Below, one piece after another: positions 7,015-10,009 of a DNA stretch of 10,009 bases. A program made the translations under genes and the position numbers. The stretch covers positions 1 through 10,009 of the forward strand of contig JAHFAB010000039.1 in assembly GCA_023250795.1 (NCBI GenBank), written 5' to 3'. Source of the stretch: Bacteriovoracaceae bacterium (GTDB taxonomy: Bacteria > Bdellovibrionota > UBA1018). How positions within the stretch are numbered: position 1 is the stretch's first letter; each line of letters opens with the position of its first letter. A model generated the notes under the pieces. That model did not search any database. It saw only the letters and a list, made by a program, of their open reading frames with translations, and had not been told where the DNA came from.

Positions 7015-7929
7015 TTATTTTCTTGGTTCATCACAAAGTGGAGGTGGGCATTCCCCTGGGAAGTGCTTATTATAATCTGCAAAATATTGATTGCGAAGAT
7101 CTCGAACAGAGACTTTTCGGTATGCTTCATGAAAGGAGCTAGCTGTCCACTCTGCTGCCCAGATTTCAGTAGTTACAACGACAATCGGGTCGTCGTCTCC
7201 ACAGGGTGGTTCAATGAATCTCTTCCAAGCTGTGACTAGGTAATAATTGGATCCCACACGGTTCAGTATGGAAGAAGCCACTCTTCCCTTCTTCTGTGAC
7301 AAATAAGCTTGGCGTTGATCCTCCACATATCCATAGCCTCTTACTCCTTCACTCCTGCGATCAAACTCCACATTTTTGACTGGATCATCACATGGAGGCA
7401 CAGGGTTACAGGTAGTAAAACCAGTAGAACAATCCAAATTGAGTTCAATGAGTGTAATGCGATAGCCAATATCATTGAAGCCACCGGTATTGTCTACTAC
7501 ACACCTGAAAATTTCATGTGCTATCAAATAGTCGATATTATGATTTTTTATCAATAATTCTTCCCAAAGCGATTTTTTGATTTGGATAAGGCCTGGTACT
7601 GAATAAGCCTCATGATATATGTTTTCATCAACTGGTTTTCCAGTCTTTGGATCTATTAGGACTTTTACTGCAAAGACCCCAACGCCTTCACTTAACACTT
7701 CTGAGAGTTTTAGAAAATACATTGGACCACGTGGTTCTATTTTTTTAATTCTCTCAAGAACATTTCGTGCTCTGATTATGAAATCACCGGTTATTTTCTC
7801 ACCTCCATGCCCTTCTCTTTCAAAAAGTGGATATTGAGGTGTTTCTTTTGTGTCAGCAGAAGAAGTTGGCATATACAGCAGTGAAATTAAGCTAATGCAA
7901 AGCATGCTCCATAATTTATATTTTTTCAT
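7015..7929 (-). CDS. Secreted Cys/Pro-rich protein with an HE motif, unknown function
   Basis: I do not recognise this 304-residue protein. It has a clear signal peptide (MKKYK, hydrophobic core, cleavage about SSA25-D26), so it is exported. Residues 133-149, DYLIAHEIFRCVVDN, contain His138-Glu139 in a helix-like setting. This resembles the HE(xx) region of zincin-like secreted proteins of Bdellovibrio relatives, but the second His is missing, so catalysis cannot be assumed. The C-terminal half has a recurring Pro-Pro-Cys-acidic pattern (VPPCDDP, EPPCGDDDP, PPPLCDEP) and about eight cysteines, suggesting disulfide bonds in the periplasm or outside the cell. The ATG overlaps the stop of the upstream regulator as ATGA, and AAAGGA lies 8 nt upstream, so the two genes are translationally coupled. 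Confidence 0.85.
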   Translation of the reverse strand: MKKYKLWSMLCISLISLLYMPTSSADTKETPQYPLFEREGHGGEKITGDFIIRARNVLERIKKIEPRGPMYFLKLSEVLSEGVGVFAVKVLIDPKTGKPVDENIYHEAYSVPGLIQIKKSLWEELLIKNHNIDYLIAHEIFRCVVDNTGGFNDIGYRITLIELNLDCSTGFTTCNPVPPCDDPVKNVEFDRRSEGVRGYGYVEDQRQAYLSQKKGRVASSILNRVGSNYYLVTAWKRFIEPPCGDDDPIVVVTTEIWAAEWTASSFHEAYRKVSVRDLRNQYFADYNKHFPGECPPPLCDEPRK

Positions 7930-8747
7930 ATTTTTTTCCTTTCAATTCGAGTTACAGATCGGGTTACTGGATAGAGTGAAATACTGAGATGGTAAACCGC
8001 ATCTCGTTTTTCACCCCTACTGAGAAAAGTAGAGAGTTTTCGACGAAAGATCTTAATTTGTTCTCTGGCTATCGGGAGTTTTGTGGAGTCAATCGCCATC
8101 GTCATAGAGGTTTGGTCCCTCAGTTCAAATGGAATTTCTTCGAGAGCTATTATTGCTTTTTCAAGGATCTGACGCTGGAGATTCCGAAATGCACTTGTCG
8201 TAAAATGATCTCCAATTGTGCTAGATCTACCACTAGAACGATCGGTCCTTTTTCCCTCTGGAGAAACAGCTAGAATTCCAACTCTTTTCATTCTTTCTAG
8301 TGCCACACAGACTTTGGTTGTTGAGATCCCAAGTTTTCTACCAATAGATAAGAAGTCAGGCTTAAAATCATCAACCCTCATTAATTCTAGAATTGCATAG
8401 TGGTACCAGTCAGAAATGATTTGAAATGAATCTAAGGTCAACTGCTGATATTCAGGCTGATCAACTTCAGCCCCTAACCCCATTTGCTGTGGGTTCTTGA
8501 TTTTGTCTGTAAACACCGAGATCTGATCAGGTCTAAGCCCTACACGTGGTCCCAGCTTACGAATAGTAATGGGGCCTATTTTTCGCTTACCACTCAGGAT
8601 CTTAGCCAAAGCCGAAAAATCGGTCCCAAGCAGACGTGCAAAGGCACGAATAGAATAAAGTGGATTTATACTAGACCGTCTCAAAAATTCAGTCTGTAGA
8701 TAGAGACGAAAGTCGTTTGTTTTATCTATATCTGTCGTAGAACGCAT
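7926..8747 (-). CDS. TIGR02147/DUF4423 family regulator
   Basis: A 273-residue protein of the TIGR02147 family, common in Bdellovibrionota and Fibrobacteres and thought to be transcriptional regulators. Seen: an N-terminal helix-turn-helix (YSIRAFARLLGTDFSALAKI, then LSGKRKIGP), a DUF4423-like region with YHYAILELM and IGRKLGISTTKVCVALERM, which looks like a second winged helix, and the family's C-terminal MTMAIDSTKLPIAREQIKIF followed by VYHLSISLYPVTR. A longer frame from a GTG at 8795 adds 16 residues without a Shine-Dalgarno and with an odd composition, so the ATG at 8747 is preferred. It also gives the usual family length. The gene is coupled by ATGA to the secreted protein downstream. 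A TGTCCACA inverted repeat lies 50-75 nt upstream and could be its own operator. Confidence 0.93.
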   Translation of the reverse strand: MRSTTDIDKTNDFRLYLQTEFLRRSSINPLYSIRAFARLLGTDFSALAKILSGKRKIGPITIRKLGPRVGLRPDQISVFTDKIKNPQQMGLGAEVDQPEYQQLTLDSFQIISDWYHYAILELMRVDDFKPDFLSIGRKLGISTTKVCVALERMKRVGILAVSPEGKRTDRSSGRSSTIGDHFTTSAFRNLQRQILEKAIIALEEIPFELRDQTSMTMAIDSTKLPIAREQIKIFRRKLSTFLSRGEKRDAVYHLSISLYPVTRSVTRIERKKI

Positions 8748-8791
8748 CGGGGACTTATACCTTGGCGCAACGCAATGCGCAAATAAAATAA

Positions 8792-8822
8792 CCACAAAGT
8801 GTGGACAAAGTTACTGTCCACA
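8792..8822. promoter_or_regulatory. Cluster of TGTCCACA half-sites, operator or DnaA-box-like
   Basis: TGTGGACA (8800-8807) and TGTCCACA (8815-8822) form a perfect 8-bp inverted repeat with a 7-nt spacer. CCACA (8792-8796) and TGTGG (8800-8804) make a second inverted repeat sharing the same half-site. The block lies between divergent genes, 45-75 nt from the regulator start and 108 nt from the + gene. The spacing fits a dimer operator. Read as 9-mers the arms are TTGTCCACA (minus, 8808-8800) and CTGTCCACA (plus, 8814-8822), close to the DnaA box TTATCCACA and to the TTGTCCACA form known from actinobacteria. Confidence 0.55.
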
Positions 8823-8828
8823 GCTCTT

Positions 8829-8840
8829 ATTCATGTGAAT
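8829..8840. repeat. Short palindrome ATTCA-TG-TGAAT
   Basis: A 5-bp inverted repeat with a 2-nt spacer lies just beyond the TGTCCACA cluster in the divergent promoter region. It may be a second protein site; it is short enough to occur by chance. Confidence 0.3.
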
Positions 8841-8856
8841 CATGCTGAGTTTTAGT

Positions 8857-8875
8857 AGCCTTTTTAGGAAAGGCT
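8857..8875 (+). promoter_or_regulatory. 7-bp hairpin in the upstream region of the 8930 gene
   Basis: AGCCTTT (8857-8863) and AAAGGCT (8869-8875) form a perfect stem with loop TTAGG. No T-run follows. It lies upstream of a TATACT -10-like box (8890-8895), so it may be promoter DNA rather than part of the transcript. The promoter call is weak, because no matching -35 was found. Confidence 0.3.
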
Positions 8876-8929
8876 CAAATTTGCATTTATATACTGATTA
8901 TGCTACCCGCATTACTTCTGGAGGTTCGT

Positions 8930-9598
8930 ATGAAAAAAGTTTTAGGTTTGGTGGTTTTTTTGGCCTTTGTTTCTCAGATAGCTCATTCTGCTCAGGAAAC
9001 AAAACTGGAGTTTAAGCTGAAGGGTACATATTATGTTAAGAGACTTGAAAAATTTAAAAAAGTGAACCTCAAAGCTCTTAATAAGAAGCTTATATCTCTT
9101 CATCCTGCAGAATTACCTGAAAATGTAGAATTACCTGAAAAAATCCAGGTAGGAAAGAACGCTAAACTCTATTGGGATATTCTTGTTAAGCGTATTGAGG
9201 CAGCTAATCAGGTTGTGTCAGACAAAATGTGGTTTAATATCACTGATGATCGAGATCTACGTGAGTATAGTCCCATTTGCTATCGGGGAAAGAGTTCTGA
9301 TGTCCCAGCTATCTTAAAAAGTTTCCAAAACGGGTCCAATGGTAATTTCATGCGTGGGGATGCGGGTTTATTGGCTATTCGTTATGGTGAAACTATAGAA
9401 ATCTACCACAATGACGAAGTGTTCAATTCAGAAGAAAAATTGAAAGAACTTTATGCAGCGGACAATGCAGACGAAGTCAATGACTGGCTTAGATATGATA
9501 AGAGTTCAGACGTGGTTCTAGTGATGACTGATTTCGGTGGTCAAGGCGACGGGACTGAGCTAATTTCTACTTTTATTGAAAAATGCAATAAAGAATAA
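8930..9598 (+). CDS. Secreted protein of unknown function
   Basis: I do not recognise this 222-residue protein. The ATG at 8930 is chosen over an upstream in-frame ATG at 8900 because it has GGAGG (8920-8924) 5 nt upstream and begins a typical signal peptide (MKKVLGLVVFLAFVSQIAHSA, predicted cleavage after the final Ala). The mature part is mixed alpha/beta and rich in Lys and Asp/Glu. It contains DAGLLAIRYGETIEIYHNDE and ends with VVLVMTDFGGQGDGTELI. The segment ELPENV-ELPEKI is an in-frame 18-nt tandem duplication. There are two cysteines late in the protein (CYRGK and EKCNKE), which could form a disulfide. It is divergent from the regulator gene and is followed 74 nt later by a protease gene. 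It could share that transcript, but a role with the protease is only a guess. Confidence 0.85.
   Translation: MKKVLGLVVFLAFVSQIAHSAQETKLEFKLKGTYYVKRLEKFKKVNLKALNKKLISLHPAELPENVELPEKIQVGKNAKLYWDILVKRIEAANQVVSDKMWFNITDDRDLREYSPICYRGKSSDVPAILKSFQNGSNGNFMRGDAGLLAIRYGETIEIYHNDEVFNSEEKLKELYAADNADEVNDWLRYDKSSDVVLVMTDFGGQGDGTELISTFIEKCNKE
9109..9144 (+). repeat. In-frame 18-nt tandem repeat in the 8930 gene
   Basis: AGAATTACCTGAAAA occurs at 9109-9123 and again at 9127-9141, an 18-nt period giving ELPENV then ELPEKI. It looks like a recent small duplication. Confidence 0.8.
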
Positions 9599-9601
9599 AA
9601 A

Positions 9602-9671
9602 ATTTCCCGCCCTTCCCAAACCTAATATTCCAGGTTACACTCATCTCTTCCAATGGATGGAAGGGGGAAAT
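9602..9671 (+). promoter_or_regulatory. Stem that can hide the protease Shine-Dalgarno
   Basis: ATTTCCC-GC-CCTTCC (9602-9616) pairs with GGAAGGGGGAAAT (9659-9671) over 13 bp with a 2-nt bulge. The right arm contains the Shine-Dalgarno (AAGGGGGA) of the protease gene and ends 1 nt before its ATG. Inside lies a second hairpin, AACCT (9619-9623) with AGGTT (9632-9636). CTTCC (9647-9651) can compete for GGAAG (9659-9663) through a local hairpin. Two alternative folds thus both involve the ribosome binding site. The pairing is seen in the sequence; control of translation is inference. Confidence 0.5.
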
Positions 9672-9672
9672 C

Positions 9673-10009
9673 ATGAATTCAAAATGGATTTTGTGGGTGG
9701 GGGTTTTCTGTTCTCAATTTGCTTGGGCGAGTGATTATAGACAAGGAGAAGTTCTTGTAAAATATAACGCCAAGTATAAGTCTGGTACCCCCAGGGCAAG
9801 AGCTCAGATTAACAAAGTATATGAACAACTGGGTATAATAAATATAAATACCGTAGCTTTGGGCTATGAACAGCTCTTGTTTAACGAAAATTTCAGGGTC
9901 CAAGATATCATCACTGAACTTCAGAAAAATCCATGGATCGAATACGCTCAACCCAACTACATCCTGAAAATTTTTCCAGATTTTGAAACTCCTTTGGTTC
10001 AAGAAGTAC
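9673..10009 (+). CDS. Secreted protease precursor, probably subtilisin-like (5' part only)
   Basis: The window holds the first 112 codons; the gene runs off the right edge. It begins MNSKWILWVGVFCSQFAWA-S, a signal peptide with likely cleavage after AWA. Next comes GEVLVKYN, then about 60 residues, then NPWIEYAQPNYIL. Spaced in this way, the two motifs are the hallmark of the N-terminal pro-domain of secreted subtilases (S8 family; inhibitor I9/fervidolysin-like), which chaperones folding and blocks the enzyme until it is cut off. No catalytic residue is within the window, so the protease call rests on the pro-domain. AAGGGGGA is 5 nt before the ATG at 9673, inside a stable stem. A secreted protease suits a predatory or scavenging bacterium. 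Confidence 0.8.
   Translation, partial: MNSKWILWVGVFCSQFAWASDYRQGEVLVKYNAKYKSGTPRARAQINKVYEQLGIININTVALGYEQLLFNENFRVQDIITELQKNPWIEYAQPNYILKIFPDFETPLVQEV

Noticed and set aside
6867..7239. Overlapping plus-strand ORFs opposite the nucleotidyltransferase and secreted gene
   Set aside because: Low-complexity translations without Shine-Dalgarno or domains, mostly antisense to a well-supported gene.
8748..8795. GTG start for the TIGR02147 regulator
   Set aside because: It adds 16 unusual residues, has no Shine-Dalgarno, and would run through the half-site cluster; the ATG at 8747 gives the family length.
8900..8929. Upstream ATG adding MLPALLLEVR to the secreted protein at 8930
   Set aside because: The extension would precede a textbook signal peptide, and GGAGG is placed for the ATG at 8930.
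9679..10002. Minus-strand 107-residue ORF at the right edge
   Set aside because: It is antisense to the signal peptide and pro-domain of the protease, which is clearly the real gene.

Overview
The window looks like a piece of a Bdellovibrionota (Bdellovibrio-like, former Deltaproteobacteria) chromosome. The main reasons are a TIGR02147/DUF4423-type regulator, an HNH endonuclease of the kind often found in several copies in Bdellovibrio relatives, many small secreted proteins of unknown function, and an ftsA-ftsZ pair in a dcw cluster. This placement is an inference from gene families; no rRNA or other marker is present.

Region 1 (1-3674, + strand) is the end of the division (dcw) cluster: ftsA, ftsZ and, 6 nt after ftsZ, a gene for an exported coiled-coil protein that I do not recognise. 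FtsA and FtsZ keep their nucleotide-binding motifs and their C-terminal tails, so both should be functional. The FtsZ linker is encoded across a run of ten C.

Region 2 (3694-5274, - strand) holds an HNH endonuclease followed 6 nt later by a NUDIX hydrolase, probably one transcript converging on the ftsZ operon. A 258-nt AT-rich divergent intergenic region follows, with a foldable leader in front of a beta-carbonic anhydrase gene (5533-6174, +). That gene ends in a nearly perfect 13-bp stem.

Region 3 (6264-6877, - strand) holds a small nucleotidyltransferase of the MNT/AbiEii/DUF6036 type and, overlapping its stop codon by ATGA, a 33-residue ORF with its own Shine-Dalgarno. This pair is the best candidate here for an undescribed two-gene module.

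Region 4 (7015-8747, - strand) pairs the TIGR02147 regulator with a secreted Cys/Pro-rich protein carrying an HE motif, again coupled by an ATGA overlap. Upstream of the regulator lies a cluster of TGTCCACA half-sites, either an operator or DnaA-box-like sites. Divergent from it are a secreted protein of unknown function (8930-9598, +) and the first 112 codons of a secreted protease, probably subtilisin-like (9673 onward). The protease Shine-Dalgarno can be buried in a 13-bp stem with sequence just after the previous stop codon.

No tRNA, rRNA, CRISPR array, insertion sequence or prophage was seen. No gene-free stretch exceeds 300 nt; the longest is 5275-5532.
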